Below, piece after piece: positions 28,933-38,401 of a stretch of DNA of 40,132 bases. The first letter of the stretch is position 1; the number at the start of each line of letters is the position of its first letter. A program made the position numbers and the translations under genes. Origin of the DNA: Bacilli bacterium (GTDB lineage Bacteria > Bacillota_I > Bacilli_A > RF39 > UBA660); assembly GCA_017886705.1 (NCBI GenBank), contig JAGHJJ010000082.1:1-40132 (forward strand), read 5' to 3'. The notes under the pieces are model-generated. The model was not told where the DNA came from. It was given only the letters and a program-made list of their open reading frames with translations, and searched no databases.

Positions 28933-29963
28933 TTTAACTCCTCCTTCAACTGATATAAAAATGGACTAAACGCTGCTGGCAAAGCAAAATGCTCTTCAAC
29001 ATCAGAAATACGATAAAACATATCCTGACAATTTACACTTTCTAAAAAAACAAAATACGCTTGCATCTTCCACTTTTTATGCGTAAACACATGAGTATAA
29101 CAAATACTCTTCTTAATATTTGCTACTTTACCAAACTCTTCTGAAATAGCTCTTACTTCCTCCACACACTTATTTCCAACAACATTAGGAAATTCATACA
29201 AATTATGTAAAAGTCCTACTTCTCTTCTCTTTCTAACCAAAGTCTTTCCTTCCCAAATAGGAATAATTACAGTCATCTCTACTTCTTCTTTTTCCTTTTT
29301 CTCATCTTTTACAGGAAAAAGATAATAATTACTATTTTGATAAGATAGGCACCCTTTTTTCAAAGGACAAATATCACATTTTGGCATACCATTAGGAATA
29401 CAAATAACTTCTCCTAACTCCATCATTCCTTCATTAAAACAGCCAGGATCAAAAGACATCATAGAAAGTAGTCTATCATGAATCATCACTCTAGTACTAT
29501 CCTTAGAAATATTAGAAGATTCATTATAAAACCTAGTAAATACTCTCATTACATTTCCATCCACAGTAACTTGATTTTCTCCAAAACAAATAGATGATAT
29601 CGCACTAGCTGTATACTCACCAATACCAGGCAATTGAATAATTTCTGCATAAGTAGTAGGAAATACTCCTCCATACTTTTCCATAATCATGAAAGCAGCC
29701 TTCTTCAAATTCCTAGCTCGATTATAATAACCAAGCCCCTCCCATAATTTCAATAATTTATCTTCTGAAACATTTGCTAAAGAAGGAATATCTGGTAACT
29801 CTTTCATAAACCTCTCATAATAAGAAATTACCGCCTCGATTCTAGTCTGTTGAAGCATCACCTCAGATATCCATACATGATAAGGATTCTTATCTTTTCT
29901 CCAAGGAAGAATCCGTCTATTTTCTAAAAACCACTCTTCTAAATTACTAATATAATCCTGCAT
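28929..29963 (-). CDS. mutY: A/G-specific adenine glycosylase
   Basis: RILPWRKDKNPYHVWISEVMLQQTRI, LPGIGEYTASAI, VDGNVMRVF, C-x6-C-x2-C-x5-C cluster (CIPNGMPKCDICPLKKGC), C-terminal NUDIX-like domain. Confidence 0.94.
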   Translation of the reverse strand: MQDYISNLEEWFLENRRILPWRKDKNPYHVWISEVMLQQTRIEAVISYYERFMKELPDIPSLANVSEDKLLKLWEGLGYYNRARNLKKAAFMIMEKYGGVFPTTYAEIIQLPGIGEYTASAISSICFGENQVTVDGNVMRVFTRFYNESSNISKDSTRVMIHDRLLSMMSFDPGCFNEGMMELGEVICIPNGMPKCDICPLKKGCLSYQNSNYYLFPVKDEKKEKEEVEMTVIIPIWEGKTLVRKRREVGLLHNLYEFPNVVGNKCVEEVRAISEEFGKVANIKKSICYTHVFTHKKWKMQAYFVFLESVNCQDMFYRISDVEEHFALPAAFSPFLYQLKEELK

Positions 29964-30084
29964 AAACTTCACCACTTATTTCTATCTATTATAACAATTT
30001 TTATATACTTTTACTATCCTCAAAAATATGCTATACTAGGCAAGAACAAAGAAAAACCTATAAAAAATATTAAAAGGTGATACT

Positions 30085-30765
30085 ATGTACAAAATAGAAA
30101 AAAACTTAAACCGTCTATATAGAAAAGAAGCAACATTTTTCTTAGATCCAAAAGAACAACTAGAACTAGCAAAAAAATTAAAAAAAGAACCATATCAAAT
30201 ATATATACCATATCCCGATAGTGAAAAAAACATCTTTTATATAAAAGAAGAACCAAAAGTAATTCTATATGAAATAAAATCAAAAATACCTCTAGAACAT
30301 AGAGAAATACTAGGTACACTCTTTTCTCTAAACATCACAAGTGAACTATTTGGAGACATAGTAATTACCAATAATCATTATTATATCTATGTATTAGAAA
30401 GTATCGCTCCCTATATTAAAAACAATTTATTATTGGTAAAAAACTCTCGCATAGAACTAATAGAAGTACCTCTAGAAACACTAAAAGAATATCATAAAGA
30501 ATATGAAACAATCGAAATCATCGCATCAAGTACTAGAATTGATACAGTAATTTCTAGATTAATCCAAACCAGCAGACCAAACATCATAGAAAAAATAAAA
30601 AATAAAGAAATAATATTAAACTATGATATTCTAAAAAATAACTCCTACCAATTAAAAGAAAATGACATTTTTAGTATCAGACGCTATGGTAAATATCAAT
30701 ATATAGGCATCAAAAAAGAAACAAAAAGCAAAAACTATATCATAGAATGCAAAAAATACAAGTAA
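30085..30765 (+). CDS. S4-domain RNA-binding protein, YlmH-like
   Basis: YIYVLESIAPYIKNNLLLVKNSRIELIEVP and C-terminal S4-like SSTRIDTVISRLIQTSRPNIIEKIKNKEIILNYDI. Confidence 0.8.
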   Translation: MYKIEKNLNRLYRKEATFFLDPKEQLELAKKLKKEPYQIYIPYPDSEKNIFYIKEEPKVILYEIKSKIPLEHREILGTLFSLNITSELFGDIVITNNHYYIYVLESIAPYIKNNLLLVKNSRIELIEVPLETLKEYHKEYETIEIIASSTRIDTVISRLIQTSRPNIIEKIKNKEIILNYDILKNNSYQLKENDIFSIRRYGKYQYIGIKKETKSKNYIIECKKYK

Positions 30766-30784
30766 CTACTTACTTGCTTTTTTT
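30759..30784 (+). terminator. Intrinsic terminator of the ylmH-like gene
   Basis: CAAGTAA-ctac-TTACTTG followed by CTTTTTTT. Confidence 0.8.
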
Positions 30785-30818
30785 GTATAAATCATAACAC
30801 CATTATGATTAAGAAAAA

Positions 30819-31670
30819 CTAAATTGTAATTAATTCTTGTTCTAATATATAAACAATATCTTTTATAGCACCAATAGTATCATCAAACACTATCATTTTA
30901 GGATATTCCAATTTACTTTGATAATTAGTAAAAACTTTTCTCAAAGCATTACTATTTTCTAACATTTCTATAATTTCTTTAAATTTATTAATATTAAAGT
31001 CAGTATTTCTTTTGTTAAAAGTATTTTTTATAGCAATAACTAAATTTATATCATTAATATCATCTTTATGCTTAGTAATCAATATATATAAATCATAAAA
31101 ATCTTTAGCTCTGGTAGTAGTAATATTTTTACTAATAATACTTTCAAATTTTTCTGCAATTATAGTTTCAATAGTATAAGCCATAATACTAATTTTTCTA
31201 TCTTCAAATATAGAATGATATTGATATTTTATTTCTCTAGGCGTAATAATATCTCCAGCAGTAATTTCTATAAAAAAATTAGTTCTAATTTTATCAAAAG
31301 AACCTTTAACATTAATCCTAAATCCACTATATTCATCTTCTAATCTAATATCTTTGATACTAATAAGTTCAAAATTAACATTATCATCTATGTTTATTGA
31401 CAGTATTTCTTCAAAAACATTTCTAACAGAATGAATATTTAATGGTATACTTTTAAAAGATGCATCAATATCTTTTGTCGTTCTTAAATCTTCTCCAATA
31501 ATAGAAGAGAGTAAAACCCCGCCTTTTAGAATAATGTTATTTCTATACTTACTTTTTTCAAGTCTCATTAATACATGTTCAAAGAAAAACATTTGATGAA
31601 AATGATGCGCCAGATTATTATTACCATTAGACTTTTTCCTAATAATGGCATTTAATTTATCTGAATTCAT
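30819..31670 (-). CDS. abiEii: AbiEii/AbiGii-family nucleotidyltransferase toxin
   Basis: FHQMFFFEHVLMRLEKSKYRNNIILKGGVLLSSIIGEDLRTTKDIDASF...EKFESIISKNITTTRAKDFYDLYIL. Confidence 0.88.
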   Translation of the reverse strand: MNSDKLNAIIRKKSNGNNNLAHHFHQMFFFEHVLMRLEKSKYRNNIILKGGVLLSSIIGEDLRTTKDIDASFKSIPLNIHSVRNVFEEILSINIDDNVNFELISIKDIRLEDEYSGFRINVKGSFDKIRTNFFIEITAGDIITPREIKYQYHSIFEDRKISIMAYTIETIIAEKFESIISKNITTTRAKDFYDLYILITKHKDDINDINLVIAIKNTFNKRNTDFNINKFKEIIEMLENSNALRKVFTNYQSKLEYPKMIVFDDTIGAIKDIVYILEQELITI

Positions 31671-32264
31671 CTATAATAATACCTCCATTAACTCAACAAC
31701 TTCTTTTTCAATAGCCAATTTTTTAGCATATTTAAGTAATTTTAAAATATCTTTATCTTTTCTTCTTGCATATTCTTTTAACGCTTTTGAATAAACTTCT
31801 TTATCCATACGATTTTTATCTTTGATAATATCACATATAGTTCTTTCTAAATCATAACACTTAACGGTTAAGTCATTAATAGTTGTAATATCAATCATCC
31901 CAAGACTAAAAATATCATCTTTTACGTATCGTAAAGAAATATATTCATTATTTAATAAATTTCCACTATAATGATATGGAACAGTAACGTCATAAACTAA
32001 CGGAATTCTATCACACATATTATGTAAATATAAAGCGGTAGCATGAGAATAACACATATTTTTACTACTTTTAGATAAAATATAAAAATTGTCAATCGGA
32101 TATCCAGGTAATTTATAAATTCCTGCCCCAACTCTTTCTAATTTCTGCTCATTTACTAAATTAGTTAAAAACGTACTATTAATTTTCAAGCTTTCTACCA
32201 CTTTCGTTGTAATATATCCATTATTTTTTTTAGTATAATTTAAAATTTTATCATAATTACTCAT
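31671..32264 (-). CDS. abiEi: AbiEi-family antitoxin/transcriptional regulator
   Basis: N-terminal winged-helix-like NNGYITTKVVESLKINSTFLTNLVNEQKLERVGAGIYKLPGY followed by YVKDDIFSLGMIDITTINDLTVKCYDLERTICDIIK; directly upstream of the toxin gene. Confidence 0.85.
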   Translation of the reverse strand: MSNYDKILNYTKKNNGYITTKVVESLKINSTFLTNLVNEQKLERVGAGIYKLPGYPIDNFYILSKSSKNMCYSHATALYLHNMCDRIPLVYDVTVPYHYSGNLLNNEYISLRYVKDDIFSLGMIDITTINDLTVKCYDLERTICDIIKDKNRMDKEVYSKALKEYARRKDKDILKLLKYAKKLAIEKEVVELMEVLL

Positions 32265-32276
32265 ATATATCATTTC

Positions 32277-32319
32277 CTTTTTCTAGGAAAATAATAACAT
32301 TTTTCCTAGAAAAAGTCAA
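32277..32319 (-). promoter_or_regulatory. abiE promoter within a perfect inverted-repeat operator
   Basis: Arms CTTTTTCTAGGAAAA (32277-32291) and TTTTCCTAGAAAAAG (32301-32315), 9-nt spacer; minus strand -35 TTGACT (32314-32319), 17-nt spacer, -10 TATTAT (32291-32296). Confidence 0.8.
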
Positions 32320-32679
32320 TTTATTAAATAAAAATCCAATATGATTAATACAAATTAATTACTAAAATAAAAATTTCTCACAATTACATCTTCAAATTAT
32401 ATGAATTTGTAAGAACTAAATTTTCTTACCACACTTATTATACTTCAATACATATCAAAATAGTAACACATATCCATTAAGCGCTCCCTGGATGAAACAA
32501 ATATATAATACATTTGTTCGTGTGTCAACTATTTTTTATAAAAATTTAAATTTGTATAATTAATTTATAGTAATGTTTGTAGTGTTAACCTTTGAAAATA
32601 TTATAGTTACAATAGCATCTTAAGAAGTGATGCAATATACAAAATAGAAAAAGCAAGAAAAAAGAAGCCCTAGCTTCCT

Positions 32680-33906
32680 CTATTTCCTAATTTTATGAAT
32701 AAACTTAATCAAATAATAATGCCAAGTAATAGGAAGTTCAAACTCACCAATCAACTCTTCCACAATACCATTAAATCCTCGTTTAAACTCATAAATTCCA
32801 TAATCCTTTGGATGTTCATTAATATTAGCGGGAATTCCATAAAAGTTATGCTTCTTAAATCCATGCTCTATCCCGTATTGAATCATCATCCATTGTAATA
32901 AATACTGAGAATTAAACTTCATAAACTCTTCATAATTACCACTAGATAAATAAATAATCTCAGGCTGTATAATCATAAACATCGAACCAGACAAAGTAAT
33001 AACATCCGTATTTTTTTCTTTCCTAATATCCTCTGCTTCCTTAATTCTCTTCTCATAAGAAGCAATTTCATTCTCTAAGTTTTTCTTTTGACCTTCATTA
33101 TATTTCGCATCACTAAGCTTAGATAACTTATCTTCTGCTGATTTTTTATCTTCTTCTAATTTTTTCTGATACTTTACTAAATCTAACTCTGTAACATAAT
33201 ACTTAACTTCACCTTTATCATGAAAAAGTTCATACATCTTTTGATAGTAATCTACACTACGAATAGAAAAATTCTTTCTTTCTCCAGTTTCCACCATTAT
33301 ATTTTGAAATCGATCCAATTCATCATATCCCAACTCTTTCACAGTAATACCGATTTTTTCAGTCTTACGAATCGTATTTCTAGTATTAGGCTTCATCTCT
33401 TTTAATATTTGTTCGCAACTCTTTCCTTCTAGTGGTAAAGAAAACATCCAACCAACTTGTTCCATATCAGGAATACTTACCTTTTTAAATCCCAAACTTT
33501 CTAAATGAGAAACAACAGTACTATGATCTACACCATCTTCTACTATATTTCCATCAATATCTCTTTCTTTATAAATAACATATGGATCCATTCTAAAAAT
33601 ATAGCCATGATGTTTTCTAACAAAATTCTTAATTTCCTTTAAAAAACAATCTAATAACTCTTTATTCTCATAATCAACTAAAACTCCTCTAGGAGAATAA
33701 AATTCATATTTACCAAAATGACGCTTATGAGAGACAATCATCGCTGCTGCAACTATATCACTATTCTCTTTAACACCAACAAAATAAACATCCCAACCAT
33801 TACTTTTTCTAAGCTCACCAATCTCAGGTGCTGATAAAAAAGTTTTTAATGGATGATTTTCCCAAAACTTACGATATTCTTTTTCTGTAATCTCTAAAAA
33901 TTGCAT
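32680..33906 (-). CDS. FemAB/MurM-like peptidoglycan bridge aminoacyltransferase
   Basis: MKPNTRNTIRKTEKIGITVKELG, coiled-coil insertion (KLEEDKKSAEDKLSKLSDAKYNEGQKKNLENEIASYEKRIKE), GSMFMIIQPEIIYLSSGNYEEFMKFNSQYLLQW. Confidence 0.88.
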   Translation of the reverse strand: MQFLEITEKEYRKFWENHPLKTFLSAPEIGELRKSNGWDVYFVGVKENSDIVAAAMIVSHKRHFGKYEFYSPRGVLVDYENKELLDCFLKEIKNFVRKHHGYIFRMDPYVIYKERDIDGNIVEDGVDHSTVVSHLESLGFKKVSIPDMEQVGWMFSLPLEGKSCEQILKEMKPNTRNTIRKTEKIGITVKELGYDELDRFQNIMVETGERKNFSIRSVDYYQKMYELFHDKGEVKYYVTELDLVKYQKKLEEDKKSAEDKLSKLSDAKYNEGQKKNLENEIASYEKRIKEAEDIRKEKNTDVITLSGSMFMIIQPEIIYLSSGNYEEFMKFNSQYLLQWMMIQYGIEHGFKKHNFYGIPANINEHPKDYGIYEFKRGFNGIVEELIGEFELPITWHYYLIKFIHKIRK

Positions 33907-33957
33907 AGTATCACCTTCAATATTAGTATATATGAAAATAATGTTTTTATCAAATTA

Positions 33958-34674
33958 CTACTTTCGAATAGAAAACATTTTCTTTTTCTTATGGTAAGCA
34001 TCTTCTACTTTTTGATATACAATCTTATCTCTATCAAACAAAGTAAGAATAAATAAGAATAAAACAATAATTAAAATAATTATCACAATACAAAGCACAA
34101 CACTAAACTGTTCTCTTTGTGGAATCGTAGTATCTAAATAACTATTCGTCAAATAAGTATTAAAATTCTCATTTGTAATAACTACTTCATTTTCTGCAGG
34201 AACAAAGTTAGTTATATTTTGAATAGCTAATTGCTTTAACTCATCATCAATAACAACAGGATATCCATACACTTTGACTGGTTCAGGTACTTCAGCAGTA
34301 CGTTCATAAGTATAATCAATAATTGCCTTATACTTATCATAATCATCTGCATCAATAGCTATCAAATAAGTATGCCAAAGCCCTGTATCTTCTTGTTCAA
34401 TAACAAAATGAATCTCCTTATTAGAATCCTGATAATAAGCAAACTTCTCGCTCATTCTAGAAATAGTAATATAACTATAATCATCAACAGACTCTACTTG
34501 ACTCCAAGGAAGAATTTCTTCTTTTTCATTATAAAGTTGATAAATACAAACAATTAAAATAGTAATAACAATTAAATATATTAAACAAACAAAACTTTTA
34601 AAAATTAATCGTTTCTCATACCACTTTTGATGAATATGATTTCTCTCATTTGATTTTACTTTTTTCATTTTCAT
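33958..34674 (-). CDS. Membrane protein with two TM segments
   Basis: TM near residues 27-46 and 187-210 with an extracytoplasmic-like domain between. Confidence 0.6.
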   Translation of the reverse strand: MKMKKVKSNERNHIHQKWYEKRLIFKSFVCLIYLIVITILIVCIYQLYNEKEEILPWSQVESVDDYSYITISRMSEKFAYYQDSNKEIHFVIEQEDTGLWHTYLIAIDADDYDKYKAIIDYTYERTAEVPEPVKVYGYPVVIDDELKQLAIQNITNFVPAENEVVITNENFNTYLTNSYLDTTIPQREQFSVVLCIVIIILIIVLFLFILTLFDRDKIVYQKVEDAYHKKKKMFSIRK

Positions 34675-34779
34675 ATACTTACCTCTATTATAATAATATC
34701 ACAAAAGAAAAAAATGGAAAATAACTATTTCCACTTTTCATTCTAACTCCTAATCATAAATTAATATTGATCTCAATAG

Positions 34780-35217
34780 TTAAGAATTAATACTCTGTAA
34801 TTCTTCTTCACTCAACCAGTGTAAACGATAATCAGTAGTTTGAATAATATCTTTATCTGTAAATTGTATTTCTACAGATTGAATATCTTGTGGTAAAAAA
34901 TCACTATAGCGAAATATAAATTCTTTTTGATTATTATTATCAAAGATTACCTTTACAAATCCCGAAGAAAGATTATCACTTCCAGTATTTTGCAAATAAA
35001 AACGAATAGTTCCCACTTTCTGTTTATTATCATAGATAACATCCATCTTTTTCACACATAAATCATCTAAACAATGAAGTTCTTTTAACTTTTTGCTATC
35101 ATTTTGTAACTCTTTTGTATCCTTAGTATTATCCACTTTAGGCAAAAAAGATAAACTTAACCCTAAAATAATTAAAATAATTGCAATAACAAAGACAACA
35201 ATTCCTATTTTTTTCAT
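34780..35217 (-). CDS. Membrane-anchored hypothetical protein
   Basis: N-terminal hydrophobic anchor, then a roughly 110-aa soluble domain. Confidence 0.55.
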   Translation of the reverse strand: MKKIGIVVFVIAIILIILGLSLSFLPKVDNTKDTKELQNDSKKLKELHCLDDLCVKKMDVIYDNKQKVGTIRFYLQNTGSDNLSSGFVKVIFDNNNQKEFIFRYSDFLPQDIQSVEIQFTDKDIIQTTDYRLHWLSEEELQSINS

Positions 35218-35311
35218 ATTTTTCTCCTAATCCTTCTATTATCAAACAAAAAACATGCACTATCCTATGCAAACATAATACACTTATTTTACTATTTTGT
35301 CAAATTAAAAA

Positions 35312-35337
35312 CCAGATTAAACAAATAGATAATCTGG
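35312..35337 (-). terminator. Terminator of the nrd operon
   Basis: 8-bp stem CCAGATTA/TAATCTGG followed by T5 on the minus strand; overlaps the nrdG stop. Confidence 0.7.
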
Positions 35338-35868
35338 CTTAGAATAACTAATTTCATAATCTTTATCTTTCATATATTTGTCAATAAGTACTACTTTTTC
35401 TTCTTTCAAACTTTTCGGAACATCAATAATTCTTTGATTCCGTGAACCTCTAAAATAAAGATCATAACTTTTCTCCTCTAAAACAAACTTACCATCTACT
35501 AAAACATCAATCTGTTCTAGTAATCGTCTTGCTTTAGGATTTAATAGCATTTGCTCATAGGTAAACCCTGTATAACACCATACATTAAGTCCTATTTCAT
35601 GAGCAGCTTTAGCAATTTCATAGCAAGCATTAGCTTGACAGACAGGATCGCCACCAGATAAAGTTATTCCATCCTGATTTTTGATTTTTTTTAATTCTGA
35701 AATAACCTCATCAACATCTATCAAAGCTCCTCCTTCAAAATCATGTGTTTCAGGATTATGGCATCCTAGGCAGTGATGTGGACATCCTTGCGTCCAAAGA
35801 ACAGTTCGAATACCTTCTCCATCCACAATAGAATCCAGTTGCAAATAAGCAGCCAATCTTATTTTCAT
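35317..35868 (-). CDS. nrdG: Anaerobic ribonucleotide reductase activating protein (radical SAM)
   Basis: DGEGIRTVLWTQGCPHHCLGCHNPETHDF (CxxxCxxC), GITLSGGDP. Confidence 0.94.
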   Translation of the reverse strand: MKIRLAAYLQLDSIVDGEGIRTVLWTQGCPHHCLGCHNPETHDFEGGALIDVDEVISELKKIKNQDGITLSGGDPVCQANACYEIAKAAHEIGLNVWCYTGFTYEQMLLNPKARRLLEQIDVLVDGKFVLEEKSYDLYFRGSRNQRIIDVPKSLKEEKVVLIDKYMKDKDYEISYSKPDYLFV

Positions 35869-35869
35869 A

Positions 35870-36034
35870 CTACTTACCTTCTTTAGTCATAATTTCTTTG
35901 ATTCCTGTATGTTTTACACGATCACGTTCTTCAGCACGTTTTCCATTATTAAATCTAGAAACATCACCTGCTAAATAACCTGTAACTCTTCTAATTCTTT
36001 CAAATTTTTGTCCTTCCCCTAATACTTTTTCCAT
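35870..36034 (-). CDS. Detached NrdD glycyl-radical domain (54 aa)
   Basis: Not in the ORF track. MEKVLGEGQKFERIRRVTGYLAGDVSRFNNGKRAEERDRVKHTGIKEIMTKEGK; SD AGAGGAGTG upstream; matches the C-terminus of class III NrdD (E. coli ...RRVCGYLGSPDARPFNAGKQEEVKRRVKHLG..., Gly681). Confidence 0.88.
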   Translation of the reverse strand: MEKVLGEGQKFERIRRVTGYLAGDVSRFNNGKRAEERDRVKHTGIKEIMTKEGK

Positions 36035-36070
36035 AAATAATCACTCCTCTTTTCTTTTTTATATATTAAA

Positions 36071-38401
36071 CTATTCACAACAACCAGTATCAATAGATGT
36101 AATCTTTTCTATTGGAACCCCTTCAAACTCACGACGTCCACATTTAGGACAAACATCATTAATCACTCCAACATATCCACAAACAGGATCACGGTCAACT
36201 GGATGATTAACAGCACCATATCCAAGCCCTGCTTCTTTCATTGCTCGAACCACACTCTCAAATGCATCAACATTAGCAGCAGTATCTCCATCCAACTCAA
36301 CATAAGAGATATGTCCTCCGTTAGTAAATGCATGATATGGAGCTTCTTTAGCTAACTTCTCAGAAATACTAATATGATAATATACAGGTATGTGGAAAGA
36401 ATTTGTATAATATTCTCTATCAGTAACTCCCTTTATTTTTCCATAGATTGCTCTATCAATTCCTGTAAATCTACCTGCAATTCCTTCCGCAGGAGTAGCA
36501 AGACAAGTAAAGTTTAAATTATATTTTTCTGCATTTTGATCACAGCGATTTCTCATAAATTGAATAATTTCTAATCCTAGCTTTTGACTTTCTTCACTCT
36601 CACCATGATGTTTACCAGTAAGTGCCTTTAAACACTCAGCTAAACCAATAAATCCCGTAGATAATGTTCCATGTTTCCATACCTTACGTAGGCGATCCGT
36701 TGGCTTAAGCTTTTCACCATTCGTCCAAACACCCTGTCCAAGTAAAAATGGAAAATTATAATTATGTTTACTACACTGAACTTCAAAACGTTCAAGTAAC
36801 TGATCTCTTACCATATCCATAATTTCTCCAAGTTCTTGATAAAAGCCTTCCATATCAGCTTTATCTCTCTCTTTTAAAGCAATACCATATTTAATTCCAA
36901 GTCTTGGTAAATTAATCGTTGTCCATGATAAATTACCACGTCCCGTAACCACTTGATTATCAGGAGAAGTAACATCAGCCATAACCCTAGTACGACATCC
37001 CATATAAGCAATTTCTGTATTGATATCCCCTTCTTTATAATATGGTAAATTAAATGGAGCATCAATAAATGCAAAATTAGGGAAAAGCCTTTTAGCAGAA
37101 ACCTGACAAGCCAATCTAAATAAATCATAGTTAGGATCTTCCTTATTATAATTAACTCCTTCTTTTACTTTAAAAATAGATACTGGAAAAATTGGTGTTT
37201 CTCCTTTACCTAATCCACGATCTTCAGAAAGTAAGAAACTTTTAATAACCATTCTACCTTCTGGAGAAGTATCTGTACCAAAGTTAACAGAAGAAAATGG
37301 AACTTGTGCCCCGGCTCTAGAATGCATTGTATTTAAATTATGAATAAATGCTTCCATAGCTTGTTGTGTAGCACGTTCTGTTTTTTGTAATGCTTTCTCA
37401 TAACTTTTTTCAAAGATTTCATGAATACGACTAGAACCTTTCGCATAATCACTAAAATCTTCTACATTTAACTCAATAGAATCCACTTTATCAATTTCAC
37501 GAATAATTCTATCGATATTAATAACTGGAATAAATCCTTCTAAATCAAGAAAATCATAAATAGTTTGTTTAAATTGCTTTTTAAATGTTTTAAGTACTCC
37601 AGGTGCTAAATAATAATCAAGAGCTGGTATTGCTTGACCTCCATGTTGATCATTTTGATTTGCTTGAATAACAATACAAGCTAAAGAAGCATAAGTTGAA
37701 ATATCCTGTGGTGGACGAACATAACCATGACCTGTATCAAATCCATTTTTAAATAATTTTGATAAATCAATCTGACAACAAGTAGTAGTTCCCATGGCTA
37801 GGAAATCCATATCATGAATATGAATAGTTCCATTATCATGAGCTTCAGCATATTCTTTCTTCATTAAGTAAGCTTTAGCAAACTCTTTAGAAACAGTACC
37901 TCCATACTGTAGCATTGTTCCCATGGGACTATTTCCATCGATATTAGCATTTTCTCTTTTTGCATCTTCTTCATTAGCTGATTTTAAACCAAGATTTTCA
38001 ATAGATTTTAAAAACTTATGAGTTTTATTATCACCAAAGAAACTTTCTCTTGATTGATTTCTTCTTTCACGATACTCAGAAAAAGATTTATAAACATCAT
38101 CATATCCTTTACTAGAAAGTTCCCCTTCAATATAATCTTGAATTTCTTCTATCTTAAAACGATTATTTTTTTCTTTTGCATCTTTTTCTATTTTCTTTAA
38201 TACTGCTTGATAAACTTTCTGAATATCTTGAGAAGTATACTTACGTTCCTTCTCAGTTTCATCATCATCTACCTCAACACTATCAAATCCCTTTTTTATA
38301 GCTAAAGCAATTTTTGCTCCATCAAAATCTACTTTTTTACCATTTCTTTTAATTACTGTGACACCATCTAACAAGTCATTTAACTCACATACATCTGCCA
38401 T
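36071..38401 (-). CDS. nrdD: Anaerobic ribonucleoside-triphosphate reductase, large polypeptide lacking the glycyl-radical tail
   Basis: ATP-cone TVIKRNGKKVDFDGAKIALAIKKGF; body MGTTTCCQIDLSKLF, NGGHISYVELDG; ends DPVCGYVGVINDVCPKCGRREFEGVPIEKITSIDTGCCE* without an R-V-x-G-Y motif. Confidence 0.93.
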   Translation of the reverse strand: MADVCELNDLLDGVTVIKRNGKKVDFDGAKIALAIKKGFDSVEVDDDETEKERKYTSQDIQKVYQAVLKKIEKDAKEKNNRFKIEEIQDYIEGELSSKGYDDVYKSFSEYRERRNQSRESFFGDNKTHKFLKSIENLGLKSANEEDAKRENANIDGNSPMGTMLQYGGTVSKEFAKAYLMKKEYAEAHDNGTIHIHDMDFLAMGTTTCCQIDLSKLFKNGFDTGHGYVRPPQDISTYASLACIVIQANQNDQHGGQAIPALDYYLAPGVLKTFKKQFKQTIYDFLDLEGFIPVINIDRIIREIDKVDSIELNVEDFSDYAKGSSRIHEIFEKSYEKALQKTERATQQAMEAFIHNLNTMHSRAGAQVPFSSVNFGTDTSPEGRMVIKSFLLSEDRGLGKGETPIFPVSIFKVKEGVNYNKEDPNYDLFRLACQVSAKRLFPNFAFIDAPFNLPYYKEGDINTEIAYMGCRTRVMADVTSPDNQVVTGRGNLSWTTINLPRLGIKYGIALKERDKADMEGFYQELGEIMDMVRDQLLERFEVQCSKHNYNFPFLLGQGVWTNGEKLKPTDRLRKVWKHGTLSTGFIGLAECLKALTGKHHGESEESQKLGLEIIQFMRNRCDQNAEKYNLNFTCLATPAEGIAGRFTGIDRAIYGKIKGVTDREYYTNSFHIPVYYHISISEKLAKEAPYHAFTNGGHISYVELDGDTAANVDAFESVVRAMKEAGLGYGAVNHPVDRDPVCGYVGVINDVCPKCGRREFEGVPIEKITSIDTGCCE

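Noticed and set aside
36874-37128. 84-aa ORF inside nrdD on the same strand
   Set aside because: Out-of-frame shadow of a highly conserved coding region.
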